Made by a program: the position numbers and the translations under genes. This document shows positions 53,693 to 62,542 of a stretch of 64,000 nt of DNA, in pieces (position 1 is the first letter of the stretch; every line of letters starts with the position of its first letter). The notes below the pieces were generated by a model, which was not told the DNA's origin, did not search any database, and saw only the letters and a program-made list of their open reading frames with translations. This DNA comes from Oscillospiraceae bacterium (lineage in GTDB: Bacteria; Bacillota; Clostridia; Oscillospirales; Ruminococcaceae): the NCBI GenBank assembly GCA_022768245.1, contig JALEMR010000021.1, positions 21,941 through 85,940 of the forward strand. Direction: 5' to 3'.

Positions 53693-54589
53693 GTGGATAT
53701 AGAGGTGCTGCGGAATTATGCGGAGATAATTGAAAGCGGCAGCATAACTGCTGCGGCGAAGAAGCTTTACACTGCGCAGGCTACCCTCAGCATGCAGCTG
53801 AAAAGCCTTGAAAAGGAGCTGGGCACCGTTCTGCTCATACGCACCGCGCACAGGCTGGAGCTGACCGAAGCGGGACGGATGCTGTACCGCCGCGCAAAGA
53901 GCATCTCCGCCATAGACAGTCAGATAAAAAGCGACATCAAGGAACTGGAAAAGGGCGGCGAGGGGACCGTCAGGATAGGCATATCCTCCGAGGAGGGGAT
54001 ATCGGTCTGCGGCGATATATTGTCGGATTTTGCCCGTATCTACCCGAAAATGCGCTTCGAAATATACGAAAAGCCCGACCATGAGATACTTGCCATGACC
54101 GAGGACGGCTCCGTGACTGCGGCGTTTGTCCGTACTCCATGTACCATATCCGCAGATATGGAGGCGCTGTTCTTCGAGAGCGAGCCTATGGCGGCAGTGT
54201 ATTCGCCCGAGCATTTTTCCATGGGCGGCGAAACGTCGGGTATCGCCGTCCTTACGGGAAAAAGGCTGGCTGTCCGCAGGAAATACAGTCAGCTTCTGGA
54301 GGACGTATTCGCCGAAAAAATGAAAAAATCGCCGAAAAAGTACGAAGCTCCCATTATCGCCGTGGCAGCGGAGAGCGTCTGCACGGTATTGTCTGCGGCG
54401 GAACGGGGAATGGCTGTGGGGATACTGCCGCTGTCCGCCGCAGGGCAGGGCAGAAATACCGCAGTGAAGGTCATCGACGAGCCGATGTTTTACACACAGA
54501 GGATAATCGTCTCAAAGAAGAGCGGTTACGCTTCCTCCGCGGAGAGGAAATTCCTCGAATATGCGGCGGCGCAGCTTCGAGATGTGTAG
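53693..54589 (+). CDS. LysR-family transcriptional regulator
   Basis: 298 residues from a GTG start. N-terminal winged helix (about 1-60): NYAEIIESGSITAAAKKLY and QATLSMQLKSLEKELGTVLL, typical LysR. The effector domain follows (about 90-290), opening VRIGISSEEG. Possible link to the FAS genes just upstream is only by position; LysR proteins more often control a divergent neighbour, and none is present here. Converges on the spoIID-like gene with 2 nt between stops and no terminator. Confidence 0.9.
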   Translation: MDIEVLRNYAEIIESGSITAAAKKLYTAQATLSMQLKSLEKELGTVLLIRTAHRLELTEAGRMLYRRAKSISAIDSQIKSDIKELEKGGEGTVRIGISSEEGISVCGDILSDFARIYPKMRFEIYEKPDHEILAMTEDGSVTAAFVRTPCTISADMEALFFESEPMAAVYSPEHFSMGGETSGIAVLTGKRLAVRRKYSQLLEDVFAEKMKKSPKKYEAPIIAVAAESVCTVLSAAERGMAVGILPLSAAGQGRNTAVKVIDEPMFYTQRIIVSKKSGYASSAERKFLEYAAAQLRDV

Positions 54590-54591
54590 AT

Positions 54592-55626
54592 TCATTCGGA
54601 GTATTCCAGCCGCACAAGCTCTGCGCCCGTGTAGTAGTATTTTATTATCTCTTCGTAGGTGAAGCCCTGCTCCGCAAGGCATTTTGCGCCGTACTGGCTC
54701 ATGCCCACGCCGTGGCCGCTGCCCTTGGTGACGACAGTGAGCGCTTCCCCGTCGGAGGACAGCTCAAAGGCGGCGGAGGGCAGGGAGAATATCCTGCGCA
54801 TATCGGAGCCGCTTATACACAGCTCCCCCGCCGAAACGGTGAGAACAGTCCCCGAGGGCGATATGTCCGTGACCGAAATGGCGGACAGGATATCCTCGGG
54901 GATATTGTTATCTGGATATTCTGCCGTGAGCCGTCCCCGCACCTCGGCGGCGGTGAAGGTGAAGCTTTCGGAAAAGTCCGCGGCGGTCTCGTCAAAGGGA
55001 CTTTCTACGGGCATGAGATAGCTGACTGAACTTCCCCAGACATTTTCGGCGCTTTCCGTTCTCCCGGGAGATACGGCGTGAAATGCCGCCACGATCGGCT
55101 CTCCGCCGCATATCATCACCTTGTCCGAGACCGCTTTCACGGCTTCGGATATTTTTCTGTACGCATCGTCATATCCGCTGCCGTACAGCTTTCTTGCGTC
55201 CTCCTCGGACAGACAGCCCTGATATTTCTTCGGGTCGTCGGATATGTATGCGCCGCACAGCTTCGGGTCGGGTGAGGACAGCTGCTCCTCGCGGCGGCGC
55301 ACCGCATAGGTATGAGCCGCAGCAGCCTGCGCTTTCAGGGCTTCCTCGGGATAATCCGCGGGCATTTCCGCCATTACCGCGCCTATGACGTACTCTTCCT
55401 CGGACATTTTAACGACTTCACCCGTTTCCTCGCGGAGAACGTAAAAATCCGAGCTGCCCAGACAGCGGTATATCTTCTCAATGTCGGCGGCGGTCGGGAC
55501 GGGCACGTTTTCGGCTGAGGACGTGACCTCGGAGCTGCCGCTGTCTGCGGGACGAAGCTCCGCCGCGAACACCACCGCTGCGGATATCACCGCAAAGGCG
55601 CATGCTGTTTTCAATAAGCGTTTCAT
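54592..55626 (-). CDS. spoIID: SpoIID/LytB-domain protein, stage II sporulation protein D-like
   Basis: 344 residues. N-terminal signal/anchor (MKRLLKTACAFAVISAAVVFA) then SpoIID domain: EEYVIGAVMAEMPADYP (catalytic Glu in AEMP), ALKAQAAAAHTYAVRR, FHAVSPGRTESAENVWG and GSGHGVGMSQYGAKCLA. In spore formers SpoIID is a lytic transglycosylase that works with SpoIIP in engulfment. Length and full motifs fit genuine SpoIID rather than the shorter LytB-like proteins. No other sporulation gene is in the window. Confidence 0.9.
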   Translation of the reverse strand: MKRLLKTACAFAVISAAVVFAAELRPADSGSSEVTSSAENVPVPTAADIEKIYRCLGSSDFYVLREETGEVVKMSEEEYVIGAVMAEMPADYPEEALKAQAAAAHTYAVRRREEQLSSPDPKLCGAYISDDPKKYQGCLSEEDARKLYGSGYDDAYRKISEAVKAVSDKVMICGGEPIVAAFHAVSPGRTESAENVWGSSVSYLMPVESPFDETAADFSESFTFTAAEVRGRLTAEYPDNNIPEDILSAISVTDISPSGTVLTVSAGELCISGSDMRRIFSLPSAAFELSSDGEALTVVTKGSGHGVGMSQYGAKCLAEQGFTYEEIIKYYYTGAELVRLEYSE

Positions 55627-55724
55627 ATGGTTCCCTCCTTCGGGCTTATCGGAAAAACTAACGCTTTTCTCCCGTAATTTGTTTATGTTTGGTATGAAAA
55701 ATTAATTTTCTTTTAAAAAATCTC

Positions 55725-55753
55725 TTGACAACGTGATTTGAATAGGCTATAAT
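55725..55753 (+). promoter_or_regulatory. Consensus promoter of the multi-span membrane protein gene
   Basis: TTGACA (55725-55730), 17 nt, TATAAT (55748-55753), about 85 nt before the chosen start. Confidence 0.88.
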
Positions 55754-55845
55754 AATATTATATTATATGATATTATGTTTTTTTGGTCGAAATTAAGTAC
55801 AAGGTTTCAGTTCTTGATAAAATTACAGTGAAGGGAAGCTTGACA

Positions 55846-56922
55846 ATGGCTAACAGTTTGAAGAAAAATTCATCGGGAGAAAAAAGCCTGCCGTCTATCG
55901 GTCTGCCGAAAAAAGCGTCGATGATAGTTTTTGTTGTTACGATACTGCTCGCGGCAGTACTGAGATTTCAGCAGCTGCTGACCAACGTTAATTTCAATAC
56001 GGGAAGATATATCGACGACAGCGCCCTGAATCTCCCCGTTGTCGTAATAGTCCTCGGAATGATACTTATGTCGGCAGTGCTGATACTGGGCGTGGCTTCG
56101 GATAAGGTCGTGGACGAATGTATCCTGATAAATCCGTGGCGCTTAAGATACGACAGGCTCAAAAAGCAGATGCCTTCGGGCGTGGGATATTCGTCGCTGC
56201 TCATGTGTCTGCTGCTGCTCCTCGACGGAGGCATGAAGATAGCTCAGACTGTCAGCCGCAATATAGAGATAAGAGACGCTATTGTCGATGAAAAGGAAGC
56301 TAAGAACTACAGCCTGCTGACAGGCTTCGGAGTATGGAACTGGATAGAGCTCGTTATTATGCTGCTGGTATTCATACTTTTCCTCACCTTCGCTATGAAC
56401 GTTATCAAAAAGGAGGGCATCTCCCGCGCAAACTGTGCGTCTATGACAGTGTTCGCCGCATGGAAGGTGCTGGATATATTCATGATGTTTTCGGGAAATA
56501 CAGTCATCGCCGTTTCCTCCGAAAAGGTGTATGAGCTTCTCACCGATATGACATCTGTAGTATTCTTCCTGGCAGTGGCAAGGCTCTATATGGGCATGGA
56601 AAAGAAGCAGACACGCTTCTGGGTATGCTTCTGGGGATACCTCACATCAATTCTTGCTGCGGTCTCCGTTCTTCCCAGATATGCTTCGCTGCTGGTTCCC
56701 ACAGGCTACGACGACAGACTCGGAATGGGTATGCCCGGCATAAGCGATATCGGTCTGATATTCCTGCCTGTATGCATCGTAGCGACCTTCTGGACGGGAT
56801 ACTCCTACAGAGAAATGCCCAAGGGCATCGCTCAGGAAAAGCGCTGGACGCTCAATGCGAGACCCAAGGATGTGGATATGGACGATCTCGACGTGGACAA
56901 CGTTGATACCGATACTATCTGA
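55846..56922 (+). CDS. Multi-span membrane protein, function unknown
   Basis: 358 residues from the ATG at 55846 (AAGGGAAG 7 nt upstream); a TTG at 55783 in frame is less likely. Polar N-terminus, then about seven to eight membrane helices (for example SMIVFVVTILLAAVL, LPVVVIVLGMILMSAVLIL, LVIMLLVFILFLTFA, ILAAVSVLPRYASLLV). The tail is acidic with a repeated D-V-D pattern (DVDMDDLDVDNVDTD). I do not recognise the family; no transporter, kinase or protease motif was seen. Monocistronic, with a strong promoter. Confidence 0.85.
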   Translation: MANSLKKNSSGEKSLPSIGLPKKASMIVFVVTILLAAVLRFQQLLTNVNFNTGRYIDDSALNLPVVVIVLGMILMSAVLILGVASDKVVDECILINPWRLRYDRLKKQMPSGVGYSSLLMCLLLLLDGGMKIAQTVSRNIEIRDAIVDEKEAKNYSLLTGFGVWNWIELVIMLLVFILFLTFAMNVIKKEGISRANCASMTVFAAWKVLDIFMMFSGNTVIAVSSEKVYELLTDMTSVVFFLAVARLYMGMEKKQTRFWVCFWGYLTSILAAVSVLPRYASLLVPTGYDDRLGMGMPGISDIGLIFLPVCIVATFWTGYSYREMPKGIAQEKRWTLNARPKDVDMDDLDVDNVDTDTI

Positions 56923-56937
56923 ATAATGATTCTGCCG

Positions 56938-56979
56938 AGGGGTGCGGTCGTACGGGTTCCATTCCCGACCGCACCCCTC
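56938..56979 (+). terminator. Strong GC hairpin after the membrane protein gene
   Basis: AGGGGTGCGGTCG with CGACCGCACCCCT around a short loop; only a weak T run follows. Confidence 0.7.
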
Positions 56980-56985
56980 ATTATG

Positions 56986-57172
56986 TTAGCTATTAGCAAT
57001 TAGCTATTAGCAATTAGCTATTAGCTATTAGTGAAGAGCGAATAGTGAGGAGTTAACAGTGATCAACTGACTGCTATGTACTACCGACTAACAAGCTAAT
57101 TGCTAAGTACTATGTACTATGTACTAAGGACTAACAAGCTAATTGCTAATCGCTAATGGCTATTAGCTTCTG
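56986..57172. repeat. Inverted 7-base repeat array
   Basis: Left arm of TTAGCTA/TTAGCAA units (at least six), then AGTGAAGAGCGAATAGTGAG, centre with GTACTATGTACTA units, right arm GCTAATTGCTAATCGCTAAT. Lies between the membrane protein and the lipoprotein gene. Confidence 0.85.
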
Positions 57173-57183
57173 TTTCACAGGGG

Positions 57184-58491
57184 GTGTTGAGAATTAAGAG
57201 AGTGAAGCTGTGTGCTGCTTTGGCGGCGGTAATGACGCTGTCGGGGTGCAGTCTGTTTTCCTCTGCGGAGGGACTGCTTGCCCCGCCCATGCTGTCTGAG
57301 GAGCAGAGCAGAGTATATGAAGCCCTTACCGACGCAGTGGGCAGCGTCAATCTTATTTTCCCGAAAAACGGCGAAAACCGCTCTGCGTACATCTTCTCCG
57401 ACCTTGACGGGGACGGCTCCGACGAGGCTGCGGTTTTCTATAGGCGCCCCGACGGCGGCGAAAGCGTTATCCGCCTGAATATCCTCGATATTGAGAACGG
57501 GGAGTGGCGCTCGGTGTACGATACCGCGGGCACGGGAGTTTCCGTGGACTGCGCGCTGGTGCGGCAGATAGGCGGTTCGGGCAGGACCTATATCGCCGCA
57601 GGATATAATCTTATGACCGCGGGGGACAAGGTGCTGGAGATATACTCCTACGAGAACGGCGTTACCGAAAGGGTGTACTCCGACAGCTACAGCAGCTTTA
57701 TGGTGACAGATCTGACCTCCGACGGCAATTACGAGCTTATCAATATCAACGGCAATTCCGAGAATCAGTCCGCATATGCGGCGATGATGACCGAGGACGA
57801 AAACGGCGCGCTCTACGAGGCATCAAAGGTGAGATTGAGCAGCGCCTGCATTGGCTTTGAAAGCATAACCGAGGGACGTATCGCCGAAAATACGGCGGCT
57901 GTGTTCATCGACGAGATAAACGGGAACGGTTCCGTTTCCACCGAGATAATATACAGCGTGGACGGCAATCTGCGCAATCCAGCCGAGGTGGAGGGAAGCA
58001 CCGTCCTTGCCGATACACAGCGGCAGAGCGGATATTCCTGCGCCGACGCGGACGGAGATGGCATCACCGAGATACCCGTCACCGAGGTCTGCCCCGGCTA
58101 TGAAAACGAAACGGAAAAGCTTCTGCTGACAAACTGGTGTGTTTTCGACAACTACAGCATTAAGCGCAAATATACGGGCTGGTACAACAAGGCACAGAGC
58201 TGGGTGATGATGTTCCCCGGCAGATGGGAGGGTCTTATCACCATGAAGATTGACAGCGCTTCGGGTGCGGCGGTCTTCTGCAGATATAATGAGAATATCA
58301 ACTCTTCTCCCGAGCTGATGAGGATACTCGCCGTAAGCGCCGCAGACAGCGAAGCGTATTATGCGGAGGGCTGGCAGCTTATCGAGCAGATAGGCGACGC
58401 CTGCTATATGGTAAGACTTGCCGACGACAGCGGAGAATCGCTGGTCCTTACGCTGACCGAGGTCAGGAACAATTTTTATGTGATAGAGTGA
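57184..58491 (+). CDS. Predicted lipoprotein, function unknown
   Basis: About 435 residues. N-terminus RVKLCAALAAVMTLSGCSLF has a lipobox (LSGC), so it should be anchored to the outer face of the membrane. The body has FSDLDGDGSDEAAVFYRRPDGG, then DLTSDGNYELINING and CADADGDGITEIPVTEV: three spaced acidic loops like the calcium-binding loops of FG-GAP/VCBS beta-propellers. Start is uncertain (GTG 57184, TTG 57187 or GTG 57202). Not recognised beyond this. Flanked on both sides by repeat arrays. Confidence 0.78.
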   Translation: MLRIKRVKLCAALAAVMTLSGCSLFSSAEGLLAPPMLSEEQSRVYEALTDAVGSVNLIFPKNGENRSAYIFSDLDGDGSDEAAVFYRRPDGGESVIRLNILDIENGEWRSVYDTAGTGVSVDCALVRQIGGSGRTYIAAGYNLMTAGDKVLEIYSYENGVTERVYSDSYSSFMVTDLTSDGNYELININGNSENQSAYAAMMTEDENGALYEASKVRLSSACIGFESITEGRIAENTAAVFIDEINGNGSVSTEIIYSVDGNLRNPAEVEGSTVLADTQRQSGYSCADADGDGITEIPVTEVCPGYENETEKLLLTNWCVFDNYSIKRKYTGWYNKAQSWVMMFPGRWEGLITMKIDSASGAAVFCRYNENINSSPELMRILAVSAADSEAYYAEGWQLIEQIGDACYMVRLADDSGESLVLTLTEVRNNFYVIE

Positions 58492-58500
58492 ATGAGAAGA

Positions 58501-58545
58501 GCAATTAGCAAATAGCTAATAGCTAATGGCTAACTGCTTGCGAAA
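58501..58545. repeat. Short repeat array of the 7-base family
   Basis: TTAGCAAATAGCTAATAGCT with a following GCTAA unit, directly before the DUF1385 gene; a small member of the family. Confidence 0.65.
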
Positions 58546-58559
58546 GGAGCATATCATCA

Positions 58560-59531
58560 ATGAGTGAAGATACAAAACAGCCATTTAAGTCGAAGATAGG
58601 CGGACAGGCGCTTATCGAGGGCATAATGATGAGAGGTATAGATACTTCCGCAATGGCGTGTCGTCTGCCCGACGGTACTATCGACGTGGAGACCTGGAGG
58701 ATACGCAACGGTAAAACTGCGCCGTGGTATACGAAAACGCCCTTTATCAGAGGGTGCTTCAATTTCGGCGTGTCGCTGTGGGACGGTCTCAAATGCACCA
58801 TGAAGTCCGCCCAGAAGCAGATAACCGACGACGACGAGGAGGAAGACCCCGAGGAGATGAACCGCTTCGAGCGCTGGCTAAGCACCAAGCTGGATGGCGA
58901 ACACGGCAAGGAGATAATGAATACTATCATGCTGGTGGTATGCATAGCGGCAATGATAATTGCGGTGTGCGTGTTCAAGTTCGTGCCTGCGGCGCTGTCG
59001 TCGCTGCTGAAATATGCGGGGGCTCCCCAGTGGACCAAGACCGTCGCGGAAGGACTTATCAAGATAATCATGCTGGTGGGCTATATGTGGGCGATATCCA
59101 ACATGGGCGAGATACACACTACCTTCATGTATCACGGCGCGGAGCATAAGACCATATTCTGCTACGAGAACGGACTGGATCTCACCGTGGACAACGTCAG
59201 AAAACAGACCAGATTCCACCCTCGCTGCGGCACGAGCTTCATATTCATCGTTGTGATTATCAGCATATGTGTGGGAATGTTCCTGCCGTGGACGAACGTG
59301 TGGCTGAGATTCGGACTGCAGCTATTGCTGCTGCCCGTAGAGGCTTCCATAGGCTATGAGCTTATCAAGCTGGCGGGAAGATATGATAATCTCTTCACGA
59401 GGATAATCTCCGCGCCCGGACTGTGGCTCCAGCGGATAACCACAAAGGAGCCTACCGACAAGATGATAGAGGTGGCTATCGCAGCCCTTACTCCATGTAT
59501 TCCCGAGGATAAGAGTGACGACAAATGGTGA
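58560..59531 (+). CDS. DUF1385 (YqhQ-like) membrane protein
   Basis: 323 residues. Opens with KIGGQALIEGIMMRG, the hallmark of DUF1385, and later has GAEHKTIFCYENG and HPRCGTSFIFIVVIISI with membrane segments in the second half. The family is common in Firmicutes and often lies next to prmC and prfA, as here prmC overlaps its end by 7 nt. Function not established. Confidence 0.92.
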   Translation: MSEDTKQPFKSKIGGQALIEGIMMRGIDTSAMACRLPDGTIDVETWRIRNGKTAPWYTKTPFIRGCFNFGVSLWDGLKCTMKSAQKQITDDDEEEDPEEMNRFERWLSTKLDGEHGKEIMNTIMLVVCIAAMIIAVCVFKFVPAALSSLLKYAGAPQWTKTVAEGLIKIIMLVGYMWAISNMGEIHTTFMYHGAEHKTIFCYENGLDLTVDNVRKQTRFHPRCGTSFIFIVVIISICVGMFLPWTNVWLRFGLQLLLLPVEASIGYELIKLAGRYDNLFTRIISAPGLWLQRITTKEPTDKMIEVAIAALTPCIPEDKSDDKW

Positions 59532-60421
59532 TACGTGAGCTTATTGCCGAAATAAAGGAGATACTGCGAAGCGCGGGTATCGAGGACTATGATTTCGACG
59601 GGAACTGCATAGCTGAGGACTTTCTGGGCTTAAGCGGCACGCAGCTGCTTCTCAATGCCGACGAGGAAGCCGACGAAACCTCTGCGAAAAGGGCTGTCAA
59701 AGCCGCCGAGAAGCGTGCGGCGGGCTATCCTTTGCAGTATATTCTCGGGAAATGGGAGTTTTACGGAATGCCCTTCGAGGTGGGCGAGGGAGTGCTTATC
59801 CCACGGCCCGACACCGAGATACTTGTTGATACGGTCATTGAATACTATAGGTCTCCGAGGAAAAATATGCGTATCATCGACCTTTGCAGCGGCAGCGGCT
59901 GCATTGCCGTGGCGCTGAAAAAGAATATCCCCGAAGCGGAGGTCACCGCGGTGGAGAATTCCTCCGAGGCCATGCCCTACCTTGTGCGGAATGCACGGCT
60001 GAACGATACCGTGCTGCGGTATATCAAGGGAGACGTCATGAACGGCGCGCTGCTGGACAACTTTGCCGCCCCCGAAAATGTGGGGGAATTCATAAAATTC
60101 GGCTGTATCGTGTCAAATCCGCCCTATCTTACGGCGGAGGAGATGTCCGAACTGCAGACCGAGGTGGGCTATGAGCCGAAATACGCCCTTGACGGCGGAC
60201 TTGACGGACTGAAATTCTATCGGGTGATAGCATGTCTCTGGAAAGAGGTGCTGGAGGATAACGGACTTCTTGCCTTTGAAGCGGGATATCATCAGTGCGG
60301 TCAGGTCGCCGAGATAATGAGGAAAAGCGGATTTTACGATGTTTCCGTCAGGAAGGACTTAGGCGGGAACGAACGGGTGATATTTGGGTTCAAATCGCCC
60401 GAAAAGGAGGACTTGGCATGA
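59525..60421 (+). CDS. prmC: Peptide chain release factor N5-glutamine methyltransferase
   Basis: 298 residues. Methylates the GGQ glutamine of release factors. N-terminal helical domain, then PLQYILGKWEFYGMPFEV, LIPRPDTEILVD, the SAM loop DLCSGSGCIAVAL, and the catalytic NPPY in IVSNPPYLTAEEM. prfA, its usual neighbour, is absent here. Overlaps DUF1385 upstream by 7 nt and the cupin downstream (ATGA). Confidence 0.95.
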   Translation: MVIRELIAEIKEILRSAGIEDYDFDGNCIAEDFLGLSGTQLLLNADEEADETSAKRAVKAAEKRAAGYPLQYILGKWEFYGMPFEVGEGVLIPRPDTEILVDTVIEYYRSPRKNMRIIDLCSGSGCIAVALKKNIPEAEVTAVENSSEAMPYLVRNARLNDTVLRYIKGDVMNGALLDNFAAPENVGEFIKFGCIVSNPPYLTAEEMSELQTEVGYEPKYALDGGLDGLKFYRVIACLWKEVLEDNGLLAFEAGYHQCGQVAEIMRKSGFYDVSVRKDLGGNERVIFGFKSPEKEDLA

Positions 60422-60750
60422 TAATTGATTTTGATAGGATCGAGGAGACTGTTTCCGACGGCTTCAAGGGCGGTGAGGGTATAATGCGCTCCCACGGCTA
60501 TTTTGACGGCAGTAACCGTATTATGAGAGCTTCTCTTGAGCCGGGAGCTTATATCGGCATGCACACCCACGAGGATAACTGCGAGATAGTGTATATTTTG
60601 AAGGGAAAAGGGAAGTTTATTTATGACGGACAGGAATTTCCCATTTCCGAGGGACAGTGCCATTACTGCCCCAAGGGACATACTCACAGCCTGATAAACG
60701 ACAGCGCGGAGGACCTTGTTTTCTTTGCGGCAGTGCCTGCGCAGCCCTGA
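60418..60750 (+). CDS. Small cupin-domain protein
   Basis: 110 residues from the ATG at 60418, with GGAGG upstream; the ATGA overlap with prmC suggests coupling. Cupin motif 1: HTHEDNCEIVYILKGKGKF; motif 2: CHYCPKGHTHSL. The metal-binding His and Glu are present. Likely a metal-dependent sugar or small-molecule binding protein; substrate unknown. Confidence 0.87.
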   Translation: MIIDFDRIEETVSDGFKGGEGIMRSHGYFDGSNRIMRASLEPGAYIGMHTHEDNCEIVYILKGKGKFIYDGQEFPISEGQCHYCPKGHTHSLINDSAEDLVFFAAVPAQP

Positions 60751-60887
60751 AATTCGGTTACAAATTGGTAAATCTTTCGTGGCTTTGTAATCATTTATTG
60801 TTTGCCAAAGGGACAAATCTCTTAAAATTTTGTGAAAGTTGTCGATAAGAAAACGAAAAAAGCGCGCAAAAACTGTTATAATAATGG

Positions 60888-60916
60888 TTGTATATCTTAA
60901 AATGGTGTGATATAAT
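60888..60916 (+). promoter_or_regulatory. Extended -10 promoter of the Glu-rich surface protein gene
   Basis: TTGTAT (60888-60893), 17 nt, TATAAT (60911-60916) with TG-A before it. The same TGATATAAT occurs at 61806-61814 before the next large gene of the cluster. Confidence 0.75.
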
Positions 60917-60993
60917 AAATCATAGCATAAAATGCTTGCTAAAAGCTTTTATCTATGTTTTAATCAAAAAATTTTAAATGGAGGAACAAAACA

Positions 60994-61368
60994 ATGAAAA
61001 CAAAGAAGATCCTTGCTGCTCTTGCAGCATCTGCTATGGCTCTCACAATGACAGGTCTTACTTCCTTTGCAGCACCCCTCGAGGAAGAGCCCGATGACGT
61101 TACCGAGGAAGAGGTAATCGAAGAAGAGGACGTTGAGGAAGAAGTTACCGAGGAAGAAGAGACTTGGGAAGAGGAAGAGTCCTTCGACGAGGAAGATACT
61201 TTTGAGGAAGAAGAGACCTTTGAGGAGGAGCCCGAGGAAGAGGAAGAAGTTGTTGAGGAAGCTCCCGCTGAGGAAACTTCTCCCGCAACAGGAAACGCTC
61301 CTGTCGCTCTCGCAGTTATCCCCGTAGCTCTCGCAGCTGCAGCTGTTGTTGCTAAGAAGTCCAAGTAA
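60994..61368 (+). CDS. Secreted Glu-rich protein with C-terminal TGN sorting-like signal
   Basis: 124 residues. Signal peptide KTKKILAALAASAMALTMTG ending FAA near residue 28; then about 60 residues that are mostly Glu, with repeats EEEETFEEE and EEEVTEEEE; then SPATGN, a hydrophobic run (VALAVIPVALAAAAVV) and KKSK. The end has the layout of an LPXTG-type cell-wall sorting signal (motif, hydrophobic stretch, basic tail), but the motif is PATGN. Very acidic, likely disordered; could bind cations or act as a spacer. RBS GGAGG. Function unknown. Confidence 0.85.
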   Translation: MKTKKILAALAASAMALTMTGLTSFAAPLEEEPDDVTEEEVIEEEDVEEEVTEEEETWEEEESFDEEDTFEEEETFEEEPEEEEEVVEEAPAEETSPATGNAPVALAVIPVALAAAAVVAKKSK

Positions 61369-61407
61369 TTTTACTTGAAGCGATGTACTGCCCCACGGCA
61401 GTGAATA

Positions 61408-61440
61408 ATGCCCGCCTTGCAATATAGACGGGCATTTTTC
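61408..61440 (+). terminator. Terminator after the Glu-rich protein gene
   Basis: ATGCCCG (61408-61414) with CGGGCAT (61429-61435), then TTTT. Confidence 0.8.
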
Positions 61441-61492
61441 GTGAAAAAATATGGGAAAACTGAGAAAAATGATGAAAAAGGAGGCAACGGCA

Positions 61493-61675
61493 ATGCAAAA
61501 AGCTGTTCTTTTTATCGCTGCTGCCGCAATGACTCTCTGCGCAGGCGGAAATGTTGTTTACGCCGAGGCTGCGCAGGCTGTCCCCGAGACGGGAAATATC
61601 GGCGTGACGGCGTATATCGTTCCTGTCGCTCTGGCTGCGGTCACCGTCATTGCTAAGAAGAAAAATAAAAAATAA
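61493..61675 (+). CDS. 60-residue secreted peptide that is almost only a sorting-like signal
   Basis: Starts at the ATG at 61493, preceded by AAGGAGG at 8 nt. Signal peptide KAVLFIAAAAMTLCAGGNVVY ending YAEA or nearby; then only some ten residues (AEAAQAVPETG) before the hydrophobic stretch and a KKKNKK tail. Motif here is PETGN. After signal and sorting cleavage almost nothing would remain, so either the peptide itself is the product or it competes for the sorting enzyme. Follows the Glu-rich gene after its terminator. Function unknown. Confidence 0.75.
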   Translation: MQKAVLFIAAAAMTLCAGGNVVYAEAAQAVPETGNIGVTAYIVPVALAAVTVIAKKKNKK

Positions 61676-61873
61676 ATTACATATCGGTTTGTTTTGTAGC
61701 CGAATCGTAATTGAAAATCAGAAATAATTGTGCAAAATAGTAAAATTGAGTATCGTTTTCATAAAATGTTTTGTTACAATATATATAGATTTTTTTGGGA
61801 TGATATGATATAATTCACCTATAATTAGTTATCCGTGTAAATAAACGGTAATACAAGAAAGGATGTTTCAGAC

Positions 61874-62542
61874 ATGAAAATGAACAAATTTGCAGCTGCT
61901 TTAGTTGGAACTGCTGTAGCAGCTTCTGCTGTTTCCGTTACAGCTTTTGCAGACGATTCCTACACTGCAACACTCGGTTTCACTGATACAAACTGGACCT
62001 TCCAGGACTGGGAGTCTTCCGTTGAGATCACAGGTGACGGTACATATACCATCACTTCTACTGCTGTAGCAGGCACAGAGGAGATCGGCGTATTCGTTAT
62101 CGACTGCCAGGGCATGTTCGCAGCTAACCCCGACGCTGTTGCAACTCTCGATTCCATCGAGATCGACGGCTCCGCTATTTCCTTCGACGCTTCCAAGATC
62201 ATGTACGGCGATATCGAGGAGAAGGGCAACTTCAGAATCGACATCTACAATATGTACAGCGAAACTAAGGATGATCCCGCATTCACAAATGCAACTCCTA
62301 TCGCAGAGTCCCTCTCCGTCACATTCACAGTTACAGGTCTCGGCGGCGCTGCTGAGGAGGCAGCTGAGGAGAGCACAGAAGAGGCTGCTGAGGAAGAGGC
62401 TCCCGCTGAGGATGCAGCTGAGGAGGCTCCCGCTTCCGATGATGTAACAGCTCCCGCTGCTACAGGCAATGCATCCGCTGCTGCTATCGCTGCTGTTGCA
62501 GCTGTTGCAGGCACTGTTGCTGTTATCTCCAAAAGAAAGTAA
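61874..62542 (+). CDS. Secreted beta-rich protein with acidic stalk and TGN signal
   Basis: 222 residues. Signal peptide of about 26 residues (ending AFA), a beta-rich globular part (about 30-160: TNWTFQDWESSVEITGDGTY, LDSIEIDGSAISFDASK, FRIDIYNMYSE, SVTFTVTGLG), an Ala/Glu-rich stalk (about 160-195), then APAATGN, hydrophobic run and KRK. Paralogue of the protein at 62870. No known family recognised; the core looks like a small carbohydrate- or surface-binding domain, which is inference. Very strong codon bias suggests high expression. Confidence 0.83.
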   Translation: MKMNKFAAALVGTAVAASAVSVTAFADDSYTATLGFTDTNWTFQDWESSVEITGDGTYTITSTAVAGTEEIGVFVIDCQGMFAANPDAVATLDSIEIDGSAISFDASKIMYGDIEEKGNFRIDIYNMYSETKDDPAFTNATPIAESLSVTFTVTGLGGAAEEAAEESTEEAAEEEAPAEDAAEEAPASDDVTAPAATGNASAAAIAAVAAVAGTVAVISKRK

